Assembly (NCBI GenBank): GCA_905178155.1
Contig: CAJINV010000006.1
Coordinates: forward strand, 4,092,130 to 4,156,129
DNA from: Amoebophrya sp. A120
Lineage: Eukaryota > Sar > Dinophyceae > Syndiniales > Amoebophryaceae
Length of the DNA: 64,000 nucleotides
Reading direction: 5' to 3'
Every line of letters starts with the position of its first letter. Within the stretch, counting starts at the first letter, position 1. The position numbers and the translations under genes were made by a program. Below are positions 44,591-55,821 of this stretch, piece by piece. The notes under the pieces were generated by a model. The model did no database searches, had not been told where the DNA came from, and saw only the letters and a program-made list of their open reading frames with translations.

Positions 44591-45596
44591 CAGAGCTAAT
44601 CGAGAGACAGTGAAGTTGTAGACAAGGACGACACTGACACTGCTGCTGCTTTTCTTCGACTACACAAAAATGAAACGAGAAGGGGAAATAAGTGTTCTAC
44701 TTCGTGCAGTTCTGGGTATTATTAACTTAACAAAAGGTCCTGAAATAAGAAAGTGGTCCGGAAAGGTAGTGAATAAAGGTTGTTTATTATTATCCTACGG
44801 TGCAAATAATCGCAACTGCGGATTTTTCCAACATTTCTCAATAAAGGGGTGGTAACTAGAAAATGGAGGACGAAGTCGTGGACGATGAAGTTGCTGTTTC
44901 ATAGCGAAAGGACGAGGATGGAAGAACGAACAACTTTTCTTTGAATATTCATTTTGAACGAAACGTAAACCGACAACGACACTACGGTACAAATCTCGAG
45001 TACTATCATGTCGAATGATATTATTCGACATCATGCAACTGCACGAAAAACGTTCAACATCTCCTCGTCGTTTTTAACTGGGATTTCTATTTATTGTTGA
45101 CCGATCATCAAACAACTTTCTCTTTTTCGACGACCACGCACGAGGAAATAAATAATAACCCGCGGCTGCGCTAGTTGTTGCGTAACAAGACGACGACCTT
45201 ACAAAATAAATTCACACGAGCTCCGATTGGTCGCGAACAACAGCAGGGCGACCTTTGGAAGTTGTTGTATATTCAAAAGGAACATCTTGCGGGTGGTCGC
45301 ACCCCTTTCTTGCTCGCATTTATTTTGCCAAAAATCTCTTTTCTACAGATCAAGAGAATGTTGAGATTCGTTTTGAAGATTCCTACGCAAAGTCCTCGAA
45401 ATAAATCTCAAACAAAGTTCGGCACCTCCGCAGAATCTGTCGATAAAACGAAGTACTAGTTTATCGCTTTGTCAAAATGTTGAGCAAATAAATGGTAGCT
45501 CACCAGCACTGCAAATTTCTGTATTCTAATGCTATTAACGCACAAGTTGTCAGGCTAGTAAATGCAAGACTGCTGTAGATGTCCTAGAAGAACCCT
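44591..45596. other. AT-rich spacer between G9 and G10
   Basis: No gene recognised; it contains the shared block at 45315. The region may include G9 promoter and 5' UTR sequence because a family A introner lies at its edge (44319). Confidence 0.4.
45315..45385. repeat. Spacer block shared with 33405-33470
   Basis: Partner of the block at 33405, about 210 bp beyond the G10 stop codon. Confidence 0.6.
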
Positions 45597-48238
45597 TCAG
45601 AAAAATTGTCGAAAATCATCCCTTCTCCTCGTCCGACCGGGCTCGGTTCTATCCGGGACCTCCCCCGCCCGGACTCCCGGGCTAGCGGTCCCGACGAGCT
45701 GCGGCTCGCCTATGGAAGTGTCAGAATCGAAATTGGCAAAATCGAAAAATTTGTGATGCACAAAATCGATGCCAGTTGGAGCCTCAGTTTCCACGTGGCG
45801 CATGACAAATTTCGGGAGCACCCAAATCCAGTCTGTCATGCTGTTTGGGCAAAGAACGCTGCTCCTGTCATGCTACTCTGGCAGCACATTGCGTACCCCT
45901 AAACAGGCTTACAATCGGCCTCATATGCCTGCTCCCCAATACAGGCCTTCAGTGCTCTACATTTTACGCATCACAAATTTTTCGATTTTCTCGATTTCGA
46001 TCCTGACACATCCATATCGTCATCTGCACTAGAACTTTTCGCCGTGGTTAAAAAAACCGCTCCCAGAACTGCCGGCAATGGCTATCAGAAGGAAACATCC
46101 CCCCTCCCCATATCGAAAACGAAATTTGTGTTGCTGTATTTGAGTACACAAATCACATTTGTCTGGCAGTAAAGGACTGCACGCAGATCGTAAGCCGAAG
46201 GGGGGCCCCTTGGTCTAGGGGACTAGCATGGCAGACGTCTGCCCTATAGGCCTTGCAGCATTACAGATCGCCTGCATATCGTGGCGGAGTCTCTGAGTTT
46301 GCGCTCTTGCAAGAGAGACAGGATTTGTGGTCACAAATCAGCATCACAAACTTTTAGAAACATACCTTTTCAGTATGGGGAGGGGGGATTTTTCCTTTTG
46401 ATAATGGCATACCCGCAGCCGTTACCCCGTCTATCCACTGCAAATGTCGATCAGATCTGGGTCTGCAACAAACTTCAGATGCAGGCTGGACAAAAATCAT
46501 GAGCACCCCGCACTTGAAGACCAAGGAGCATACGTCGTTTCTCTAACTGCATGCCAGAAAATCAAAATTGGGGTGTAGGTGTAGAAGTTCGGGTACTTTT
46601 TATACGTGCATGATACACTTGAGTGTGGTCATGCTGGTCGAGCATGACAGACCTGGAATCATTCCAGAGCCAGATCGATATTTGCAATACATACCGTCCA
46701 ACGCGTGGCAGAGTATCCTATCGTAATTCCCAATACAGAAATATGGAATAGGACAGTTGTGTTCCTTCTTGCCATGCACTTTATCATTATTTCCACTTTC
46801 AAACTATTCTAGATCGAATTTGCTAAAAGTAATTGTGCATGACAAAGACCACTTCTGTCAATTCCATAATTCGAAGTGGGACACGCAGCCGGGATGTCCC
46901 GGCCGGACTTCGTCAAAATCGAACACCTATGCACTGCAAATATGTTTGTCTGGGTCTGGAAACCTGTGATGCTGAATTGAGCATGAAAGAAGCGCTTCCA
47001 ATGGCAGCCAAGCACGACAAGTTTTTGAGACAGTTCTGTTGATGCCTAGCACGCATCACAAATTGACTTTTTGCATGACAAAGGAACCTGCTCTTTTGCT
47101 GCTCATGCAACACAGATTTTCCAGGAATGCAAGACACGCATCACAAGTTCCACTTTTCCAGACCCAGACATTTTTGCATTTAATAACACCAAACCTGAGC
47201 CGTTTTCAAAACAGAGTCTGTGAAGATGCACACCTGGTGGACAGTCCGAGCCCTATCTGTGGTCAAGGTCAACATGCACTCAAACCTAATAAGTACCAAT
47301 AAATAGAAGCACAATATATTATACCTTGTTTCAGCACGTTCTGGGGACATTGCCCCTGGCAAGTGGACCAGCAGCGATATGACAGTGCACAACTCCCCCT
47401 CCCCCTCATCTGGATGTTGGCATCCACAGCAACACGAGCGCTGGCACAGATGCGGCTTTTGCATCACAAATTGTTCACGACCGACTCTAGTGCTGTCTTG
47501 GCTTCGAGAATCTGTGCTGGAAGCAGTGTCACAGGGCGAAGGGTGGGTTTGGCATTTTGCATGACAAATGAGGGGGAGGGGGAGTTGTGCACTCTGGTAA
47601 GCGATCACCCGCCGATAAAACCCCGTCCTCCAAATCTTCACACAGCGGCGCGACCGGCGACTCCGGGTGCGCCTGCATGGTGGACGCCTCCTTCCAGTCC
47701 AGCGTTTCGTCTTGCTTTGCCGCGGTCGCTATGCAAACGAAAAAGTGTTTAGACTCACACATGATTCTGGCGCAGGCCAAGCAAGACAAAAAAGGCTAGC
47801 CAACTACATGCCGGATATGCATAGGCGCTGCGAGCCTTGTTCTTCTTTTATACGTAGGCTGGTATAATTTCTATTTTTTTCTCATAGAAGCTGAAGCATC
47901 TCTGCGTTTTACAAATTTTCTCTTTCTTCCTTCAGACAAAATCTGTGTTGCTGCATTGACCACAGCAAATGTCGTGTATTAAATAAACTGTAACACTTTT
48001 TTCGTGCGATAGCCGCCGCGTCTTCCACACTGTCGAAGGCGGTTTTTACGACTGCGGGGTGAAGAACTGTGTGGTGCAAGAAGGGCACGGCACGACTGGA
48101 TGTACTGATGGCTCTCGCAAAAGAACCGCTCGCAGATGAAGCTGCATTTCCGGCCGGTCGAGCAGCTACAAGGCTGTCGAAAAACGACGTCGCGTGGATT
48201 TGGATCGGTGTCGTGGTGGAGCCCCCGTGGTCGAACAT
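45597..48238 (-). CDS. G10: small Cys-containing protein with organelle-like N-terminus, 245 aa
   Basis: Exons 48238-48012, 47724-47600, 47372-47325, 47256-47186, 46922-46869, 46713-46694, 46426-46404, 46077-46017 and 45705-45597 total 738 nt. The N-terminus is rich in Ala, Ser and Arg with few acids (VAARPAGNAASSASGSFARA), resembling a transit peptide (inference). The middle has CWSTCQGQCPQNVLKQ. The C-terminal part has one hydrophobic stretch (PLPAVLGAVFLTTA) and a basic tail. No family recognised. Six introners plus one GT-AG intron (47324-47257) interrupt it; one exon is only 20 nt. The junction across 46719-46868 is the least certain because the flanking 5-mers differ, but the total frame closes. 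Confidence 0.65.
45711..46016. mobile_element. Introner, family G
   Basis: 306 bp, ends TATGGAAGTGTCAGAATCGA and its inverse, flanks TCGCC/TCGTC, in G10. Confidence 0.88.
46083..46403. mobile_element. Introner, family B
   Basis: 321 bp, perfect duplication ATGGC, in G10. Confidence 0.92.
46432..46693. mobile_element. Introner, family A variant
   Basis: 262 bp, perfect duplication CCGTC, in G10. Core GATCAGATCTGGGTCTGC. Confidence 0.88.
46719..46868. mobile_element. Introner, family I (single copy, diverged)
   Basis: 150 bp; ends TATCGTAATTCCCAATACAG and inverse TATGGAATTGACAG align only partly. Flanks TATCC/ATTCG differ. Retained because removal closes the G10 frame. Confidence 0.55.
46928..47185. 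mobile_element. Introner, family A
   Basis: 258 bp, perfect duplication ACACC, in G10. Confidence 0.9.
47257..47324 (-). other. Canonical GT-AG intron in G10, 68 bp
   Basis: On the minus strand AACAAG|GTATAATA ... TTGACCACAG|ATAGGG. It joins the frames of the flanking exons and has none of the inverted-repeat ends of introners. Confidence 0.65.
47378..47599. mobile_element. Introner, family H
   Basis: 222 bp, ends TATGACAGTGCACAACTCCC and its inverse, perfect duplication AGCGA, in G10. Confidence 0.88.
47730..48011. mobile_element. Introner, family E
   Basis: 282 bp, flanks GTCGC/GCCGC, in G10. Confidence 0.82.
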
Positions 48239-49253
48239 TTTGTGCTGCTGAAACAAGCGGCGCTTTCTTCAAAACGCGCAAGAATGGATGAAAGAAATAG
48301 AAAATACTAGCCTCGCAGTACAACTCATCCTGAATAAAGCCAATAAGTTATTTTTGGCTTTCTACACATACTCAGGCTCTTCAGGTAAAAAAGAATGCTT
48401 TCTGAATATAGCTCCTTTCCTAGTTATTCGCAACGAAAGTTCTTGTTTTTGATCTCTATCCCTCCTCGTTCAACCACTAAGCGCGACCGCACTTTTTCGA
48501 GCGATGGTTGCGAAGACCAGACTATCACTCTGAAACTCTCTCGAAGAAGAGGAAAATGCTCCGATTCATTTTTCTGGTGGAATCACGAGGGCGATAAGCA
48601 AGAACTCCGCTCAAAAGCATCAAATATACGACAAACGAAAAATTGTAAGAACGCGACTCACCTGTAATCAGACTTGTACCGTGCTGTGCAGAACTCAATT
48701 TTTTGGCCTCCGATAGACTACAACAGAAGGAGGCGAAACGTAACGAAGGCGCTTTTTTGGTAAAAATTTTCTCGTGCCAGAGTTGCGATGTTGAGGATTT
48801 TGCGATTTTGCAGCCAGCTTCTTGCGCTTCTAATTTTCTCTTCTTCTTTAAGATTAAGAAAATCCGCCACTAGTACTTGCAGCCAACCCTTCACGTACTT
48901 GTCTTTGAAGCCGAAGGGTGCGACCACCTCGGTGTTCCAATCTTCATCCGTTGCACACGAATAGAAACAGAATCGCGATACAGGTTGTCAAAGCTTAAGA
49001 AATTGAAATTATACTAAAACGATAGACCTCTCGACCCTAGAATTTCAGCTTGGCCACGGTTGATAGCTGTCATCAAGGATAGTTTTCAACAATCAAATCG
49101 AGAGACTAGAATATACTCCTCGAGGACACCAGTACTCGAGGCAACTGCGCTAAACAAAGTAATCATAATTCGAAAAGGTACTGAGTAAAAATAAAAATGG
49201 TAAACAACAAATACAATGTTCTGAAAAAACTTAAAAACAATGGTGAAAAAAAT
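48239..49253. other. AT-rich spacer upstream of G10
   Basis: Contains one short doubtful ORF (48718-48927) and nothing else recognisable. Confidence 0.4.
48718..48927 (-). CDS. Hypothetical short ORF
   Basis: Sixty-nine codons with ordered-looking composition (GFKDKYVKGWLQVLVADFLN), open a little further upstream but without a clear ATG. It lies in an AT-rich spacer upstream of G10 with no introner. It could be the last exon of a gene, or chance. Confidence 0.25.
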   Translation of the reverse strand: MVAPFGFKDKYVKGWLQVLVADFLNLKEEEKIRSARSWLQNRKILNIATLARENFYQKSAFVTFRLLLL

Positions 49254-49396
49254 TATGATATCAAATGTAAAAATGTCTGGGTCTGGAAGATTCTGAGACT
49301 TGTCATGCATGTTTTGCATTGGCCATGATATCTGTGATGCATGCCCTAGCGTCACAGATTTTCTGAGGGCTTCGCGATGCCTATTCCGCATGACAA

Positions 49397-49439
49397 ACAA
49401 GGTCCACGCGTGGGGACAGGGTCCCCACGCTGGGGCCTT
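49397..49439. other. Hairpin at the insertion junction
   Basis: The arms CAAGGTCCACGCGTGGGGAC and GTCCCCACGCTGGGGCCTTG are inverted copies with a few mismatches around a 3-nt loop, placed exactly where the introner is interrupted. Confidence 0.75.
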
Positions 49440-49778
49440 GTGCGCATCCCTAGTGGCGCGAGTGGGAGAACATTGCTCGGCATCGCGGCGGACAGAGTCC
49501 GCCCTCGCCTCACATCAGGCGCGCGCGCAGTGGCTTAGTTCGCAAAGCGGTAGTGGGGGAAGGGTGTTCGGCATCAGTGCGGACAGTGTCCGCCCCTCGG
49601 CCTCGCCTCGCATCAGGCGCGCGCATAGTGGCTTAGTGCGCGAAGCGCTACAACCGGGCGCAGGGTGTTCCTTCGGCAGCGGGGCGGGCAATTCGAAACC
49701 ACCCCGGGAAAAGCAGTCCGGTCTCAAAGTTAAAGCTGCCTTTGTGCATCACAGGTCGGAGACTTCCCTCTCATAGCG

Positions 49779-52700
49779 GTATGGAATTTCTAAGCCGCCG
49801 CTGAAAATGAAACTCGATTGCAGCATTGCTTTTGTGCAATACAGATCGGAGACTTCGTCTTCAGGATGGTAGGGAATTTCTACGCCGCCTCCTGCAGGAG
49901 CCAAGTCGATGGCGTAGAAATTCCATACCGCCCGGAAAAAGTAATGTCCGCTCTGTATTCCACAATCGCAGCCTTGCGAGGGGATATCTTTTCCAGGGGC
50001 GGCGCGGAATTTCTACACCCTCGCCTGGGCTCCCGCAGGACGCGGCGTAGAAAGTCCATACCGCCCGGGGAAAGAAATCTCTGCTCTGTGTTGCGCAAAA
50101 GCAACTTCGGGGCCGGATTTCTTTTCCGGGGCGGTATGGAATTTCTACGCCCCTTCCTTGGCTCCCGCAGGACGCGGCGCGGAATGTCCATACCGCCCGG
50201 GAAAAGAAATCTCCGATCTGTGTTGCGCGAAAGCAACTTCGGGGCCGGATTCCTTTCCCAGGACGGTATGGAATTTCTACGCTCCTGCCCCGGCTCCCGC
50301 AGGACGCGGCGTAGAAAGTCCATACCGCCCGGGGAAAGAAATCTCCGATCTGTGTTGCGCAAAAGCAACTTTGGGACGGGATTTCTTTTCCAGGGCGGTA
50401 TGGAATTTCTACGCCCCTTCCCTGGCTCCCGCAGGACGCGGCGTAGAAAGTCCATACCGCCCGGGAAAAGAAATCTCCGATCTGTGTTGCGCGAAAGCAA
50501 CTTCGGGGCCGGATTCCTTTCCCAGGACGGTATGGAATTTCTACGCTCCTGCCCCGGCTCCCGCAGGACGCGGCGTAGAAAGTCCATACCGCCCGGGGAA
50601 AGAAATCTCCGATCTGTGTTGCGCAAAAGCAACTTTGGGACGGGATTTCTTTTCCAGGGCGGTATGGAATTTCTACGCCCCTTCCCTGGCTCCCGCAGGA
50701 CGCGGCGTAGAAAGTCCATACCGCCCGGGAAAAGAAATCTCCGATCTGTGTTGCGCGAAAGCAACTTCGGGGCCGGATTCCTTTCCCAGGACGGTATGGA
50801 ATTTCTACGCTCCTGCCCCGGCTCCCGCAGGACGCGGCGTAGAAAGTCCATACCGCCCGGGGAAAGAAATCTCCGATCTGTGTTGCGCAAAAGCAACTTT
50901 GGGACGGGATTTCTTTTCCAGGGCGGTATGGAATTTCTACGCCCCTTCCCTGGCTCCCGCAGGACGCGGCGTAGAAAGTCCATACCGCCCGGGAAAAGAA
51001 ATCTCCGATCTGTGTTGCGCGAAAGCAACTTCGGGGCCGGATTCCTTTCCCAGGACGGTATGGAATTTCTACGCTCCTGCCCCGGCTCCCGCAGGACGCG
51101 GCGTAGAAAGTCCATACCGCCCGGGGAAAGAAATCTCCGATCTGTGTTGCGCAAAAGCAACTTTGGGACGGGATTTCTTTTCCAGGGCGGTATGGAATTT
51201 CTACGCCCCTTCCCTGGCTCCCGCAGGACGCGGCGTAGAAAGTCCATACCGCCCGGGAAAAGAAATCTCCGATCTGTGTTGCGCGAAAGCAACTTCGGGG
51301 CCGGATTCCTTTCCCAGGACGGTATGGAATTTCTACGCTCCTGCCCCGGCTCCCGCAGGACGCGGCGTAGAAAGTCCATACCGCCCGGGGAAAGAAATCT
51401 CCGATCTGTGTTGCGCAAAAGCAACTTTGGGACGGGATTTCTTTTCCAGGGCGGTATGGAATTTCTACGCCCCTTCCCTGGCTCCCGCAGGACGCGGCGT
51501 AGAAAGTCCATACCGCCCGGGAAAAGAAATCTCCGATCTGTGTTGCGCGAAAGCAACTTCGGGGCCGGATTCCTTTCCCAGGACGGTATGGAATTTCTAC
51601 GCTCCTGCCCCGGCTCCCGCAGGACGCGGCGTAGAAAGTCCATACCGCCCGGGGAAAGAAATCTCCGATCTGTGTTGCGCAAAAGCAACTTTGGGACGGG
51701 ATTTCTTTTCCAGGGCGGTATGGAATTTCTACGCCCCTTCCCTGGCTCCCGCAGGACGCGGCGTAGAAAGTCCATACCGCCCGGGAAAAGAAATCTCCGA
51801 TCTGTGTTGCGCGAAAGCAACTTCGGGGCCGGATTCCTTTCCCAGGATGGTATGGAATTTCTACGCTCCTGCCCCGGCTCCCGCAGGACGCGGCGTAGAA
51901 AGTCCATACCGCCCGGGGAAAGAAATCTCCGATCTGTGTTGCGCAAAAGCAACTTTGGGACGGGATTTCTTTTCCAGGGCGGTAGGGAAGTTCTACGCCC
52001 CTTCCCTGGCTCCCGCAGGACGCGGCGTAGAAAGTCCACACCGCCCGGGAAAAGAAATCTCCGATCTGTGTTGCGCGGAAGCAACTTCGGGGCCGGATTC
52101 CTTTCCCAGGATGGTATGGAGTTTCTACGCTCCTGCCCCGGCTCCCGCAGGACGCGGCGTAGAAAGTCCATACGGCCCGGGGAAAGAAGTCTCCGCTCTG
52201 TGTTGCGCAAAAGCAACTTTGGGACGGGATTTCTTTTCCGGGGCGGTATGGAATTTCTACGCCCCTTCCCTGGCTCCCGCAGGACGCGGCGTAGAAAGTC
52301 CATACCGCCCGGGAAAAGAAATCTCCGATCTGTGTCGCGCGCAAGCAACTTCGGGGCCGGATTCCTTTCCCAGGACGGTATGGAGTTTCTACGCTCCTGC
52401 CCCGGCTCCCGCAGGAGGCGGCGTAGGAAGCCCATACCGCCCGGGGAAAGAAATCTCCGATCTGTGTTGCGCAAAAGCAACTTTGGGACGGGATTTCTTT
52501 TCCAGGGCGATATGGAATTTCTACGCCCCTTCCCTGGCTCCCGCAGGGCGCGGCGTAGAAAGTCCATACCGCCCGGGAAAAGACATCGCCGATCTGTGTT
52601 GCGCGAAAGCAACTTCGGGACCGGATTCCTTTCCCGGGACGATATGGAATTTCTACGCTCCTGCCCCGGCCCCCGCAGGAGGCGGCGTAGAAAGCCCATA

Positions 52701-53776
52701 CCGCCCGGGGAGAGAAATCTCCGATCAATCTCTGTTGCGCAAAAGCAACTTTGGGACGGGATTTCTTTTCCAGGGCGATATGGAATTTCTACGCCCCTTC
52801 CCTGGCTCCCGCAGGGCGCGGCGTAGAAAGTCCATACCGCCCGGGAAAAGAAATCCCCGATCTGTGTTGCGCGCAAGCAACTTCGGGACCGGATTCCTTC
52901 CCCGGGACGGTATGGAATTTCTACGCTCCTGCCCCGGGCGGCAGGCTCCCGCAGGACGCGGCGTAGGAAGTCCATACCGCCCGGGGGAAGAAATCTCCGA
53001 TCTGTGTTGCGCAAAAGAAACTTTGGGGCGGGGTCTCGTTTCCAGGGCGGTATGGAATTTCTACGCCCCTTCCCTGGCTCCCGCAGGACGCGGCGCAGAG
53101 AGTCCATACCACCCGGGGAAAGAAATCTCCGATCTGTGTTGCGCAGCAGCAACGCTGGGACGGGATTTCTTTTCGAGGGCGGTATGGAATTTCTACGCCC
53201 CTTCCCTGGCTCCCGCAGGACGCGGCGTAGAAAGTCCATACCGCGGCCCGGGAAAAGAAATCTCCGATCTGTGTTGCGATGCGCGGAAGCAACTTTGGGG
53301 CCGGATTTCTCTTCCAGGGCGGCATTGAATTTCTACGCCCCTGCCTCGGCTCCCGCAGGACGCGGCGCAGAAAGTCCATACGAACCGCCCGGGGAAAAAA
53401 ATCTCCGATCTGTGTTGCGCAAAAGCAACTTTGAGACCGGGCTCCTTTTCCAGGATGGCATGGAATTTCTACGCCCCTGCCTTGGCTCCCGCAGGGCGCG
53501 GCGTAGAAAGTCCATACCGCCCGGGGAAAGACATACCCGATCTGTGTTGCGCAAAAGCAACTTTGGGGCCGGATTTCTTTTCCGGGGCGGTATGGAGTTT
53601 CTACGCCCCTACCCTGGAGCCCGCAGGACGCGGCGTAGAAAGTACATACCGCCCGGGGGAAGAAATCTCCGATCTGTGTTGCGCAAAAGCAACCTTGGGA
53701 CCGGATTTCTTTTCCAGGGCGGTATGGAATTTCTACGCCCCTGCCTTGGCTCCCGCAGGACGCGGCGTAGGAATTC
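49779..53776. repeat. 132-bp satellite with 264-bp higher-order period
   Basis: About 29 tandem monomers of 132 bp. Adjacent monomers alternate between two subtypes, so the homogenised core repeats every 264 bp (for example unit starts at 50132, 50264, 50396, 50528 and 50660). Each monomer contains GGTATGGAATTTCTACGCC, about 25 bp, and its near-perfect inverse, plus a second imperfect inverted repeat around CCCGGGAAAAGAAAT. Edge monomers are more diverged than the core. 132 is a multiple of three, so frames stay open for over 900 codons on both strands. Confidence 0.95.
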
Positions 53777-54134
53777 TTCGCCAGGAACGTCCGCCCCCCG
53801 CCTCACACCAGGCGCGGCGCGCGTAGCTAGTGACTTAGTTCGCGGCGCGCTAGTGGGGGGAGGGTGTTTGCCTGTCGTGGCCACCTGCCGCAGACAAATG
53901 TCGCGGCCACCTCTCGCGGCCACCTGTCGCGGTCACCCTGTGTGTCGGAGGGTATGCGTTACCAGAACCCGGAAGGCTTTTCTATTTTTGAAAAATAGAG
54001 AGCTGCGCAAAAAGTTACTCTTTGCGTTTGCGCATGGCGATGGCAAACATGCTCGAAATAAATTCGAACTTCTTTGCTGCAGCGGAGGTCGCAGCTTTAT
54101 GGTTTATTTCTGAGAAGGAAAAACGAATCTGACG

Positions 54135-54790
54135 AGGCGCCCGGGTTCTGTAACTGTAATCAGACACCCCAGGCGACAGGGGGCGGCGACATGTGGAGGC
54201 GACAGGCGACGGCGACAGGTGTGGCGACAGGTGAGGCGACAGGCAGAACGACAGGCAAAACGACAGGCGAAGGGACAGGCGGCGGCAACAGGCCAACAGT
54301 GCCAGCTTTTATTTCTTTGACGCGGTTCCGCACCAGCAGCAGCAACAAAAAAACCAAGAGCCCTTTTTATTTCCGAGAAGAAAAAAGCAGCTCTTTCATT
54401 TTTATTCACACGCAAAAAATAACTTATTTCCGAGAAGAAAAAAGCAGCTCTTTTATTTCTATTCACACGCAAAAAAAAGCTATCACGCTTCGGATATTAT
54501 GAGTAAATTAATTATTTTTTGCGCGTGAATATTTTTGAAAATAACAGAGATGCTTTTTTCTTCTCGGAAATGAATGACTTTTTGCTTTTTTGTTGTTGCT
54601 GCTGCTGGCGCTGAACCGCATGAGAAGTTGCCGCTTTTGGCCTGTCGTCGGCGCCTGTCGTTTCGCCTCTCCTTTCGCCTGTCGCTTGGCCTCTCCTTTC
54701 GCCTGTCGTTTCGCCTGTCGCCGTCACCTCTCGGCGTCACCTGTCGCCGTCACCTGTCGTCTGGGGTATGTGATCACAGAACCCGGAAGT
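54135..54790. repeat. Large imperfect inverted repeat with CCTGTCG-rich arms
   Basis: The left arm (CCGGGTTCTG ... CACCCCAGGCGACAGG ... TTTATTTC) is matched in inverse by the right arm (CCTGTCG repeats, CTGGGGTATG, CAGAACCCGG at about 54560-54790). A further related copy lies at 53870-53990. The centre (about 54360-54560) is AT-rich, with GAGAAGAAAAAAGCA repeated. Confidence 0.7.
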
Positions 54791-54940
54791 CAAGCAATAT
54801 AAATATTAATGCCCTCTCCGCGTAGCCAAAATTGCATTGCCTTTGCTGCTCATGCAATACAAATTTTTTTGGAATCCAAATTCAGCATCACAAGTTGCAT
54901 TCTTCATCCAGACCCAGACATTTTTACATTTCATATATGA

Positions 54941-55821
54941 AAAAGCCAACCAGTGGCTTCATCAGCCCGCCTGTTCCAATATCAAATGTAAAAATGTCTG
55001 GGTCTGGAAACTTGTGATGCTGGCTGGCGTCTCAAGATGAGGCCACAAATGCTGGCTCAGCATGACAAGCTTCTGAGCTTCTAGGTGTTGCCTCTTCTGC
55101 ATGACAAACTGCGTTCCTGCATCACAGAAAAATGGAGCTCTTGGGTTAACGTGCATGACAGATCTAAGGGTAATGCCAGACAAGCATGACAAACATGCAT
55201 TCTTCCAGACCCAGACATTTTTACATTTGATATCCAAATTATGGTTTGAACCGCCCCGAGTTGTGCTCGTATCCTGCCCGGGATACAATTTGTTTTCGCC
55301 GTGTGCTTCTGCTTCTCTTTTATTTAGCATTAGCAATCAAATTCTCTAAGTAATTGTAATCCGTCTCCCATGTAGTTCATCATCGAGATGTCGCTTTGAA
55401 AAAATAGGGCAGCTACGTACACCCTGTATCTTTAATACTTTTGAAAAAAAACCGGCAAAAAAGTAGTGGTAAACAAAATCATGACGTGGGCAAGGATAAT
55501 TCAAGCGGTGGTCCATTTCAAAATCATCATACACTGCCACTAGAATATCAGCTTGCACCACGCCAATCACGATAAGAGGCTGAGTACAGGTATAGTCAAA
55601 ATGTCGTCGGCATAAAAAAAAAAGTGGATTTTATTCTCAAGGGGCGGGGGTTAGTCTTAGTACGGTGGAGAAAGGCAAACAATAACTACAAAAACGAATT
55701 GGCAAGAACAATGAAACTCCTTGTAAAAAGGAGTAGCGAGCTCGTCCTCTAGTGCTATAAAATAAGTGTACAAATAAATCCTGCACGTCGCAGCAGACAC
55801 AGGAGTACAGCACAAACCGCT
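54941..55821. other. Spacer downstream of G11
   Basis: Holds the family A introner at 54980-55232 and a few short frames (for example near 55346-55570, without an ATG at the apparent start). No gene could be established. Confidence 0.35.
54980..55232. mobile_element. Introner, family A
   Basis: 253 bp, perfect duplication TCCAA, in the spacer downstream of G11; no convincing host frame. Confidence 0.88.

Larger units (their letters stand above)
49397..54807. mobile_element. 5.4-kb insertion carrying a satellite array, inside an introner
   Basis: This sequence separates the two halves of the family A introner whose outer duplication is TATGA. At most 2 bp (AA) is duplicated at its own ends. 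The left end starts with a near-perfect 20-bp hairpin (49397-49439). Inside are GC-rich repeats sharing CAGGCGCG and GTGGCTTAGT motifs (49480-49673, and again at 53789-53872), the 132-bp array, and a palindromic block at the right. Confidence 0.75.
49259..54935. mobile_element. Introner, family A, split by a 5.4-kb satellite insertion
   Basis: The left part is 49259-49396 and the right part 54808-54935, with perfect outer duplication TATGA (49254-49258 and 54936-54940). The two parts together rebuild one normal family A element. Confidence 0.85.

Noticed and set aside
47180-47330. Alternative frame in G10 giving GSDCPPGVHLHRLCFENGSG and then FDFDEVRPGHPG
   Set aside because: It looks protein-like, but needs a non-AG acceptor and does not close the downstream frame; the CAG acceptor model gives an exact multiple of three.
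49818-53328. Very long open frames (950-1120 codons) on both strands in the satellite
   Set aside because: The 132-bp period is a multiple of three and the monomer lacks stops in several frames on both strands, so these are repeat artefacts.
49779-53776. CRISPR-like regular array
   Set aside because: Units are contiguous 132-bp satellite monomers with no unique spacers, in a eukaryotic context.
55346-55570. Possible small gene downstream of G11
   Set aside because: It starts only with GTG, has no supported splice partner and no family resemblance.
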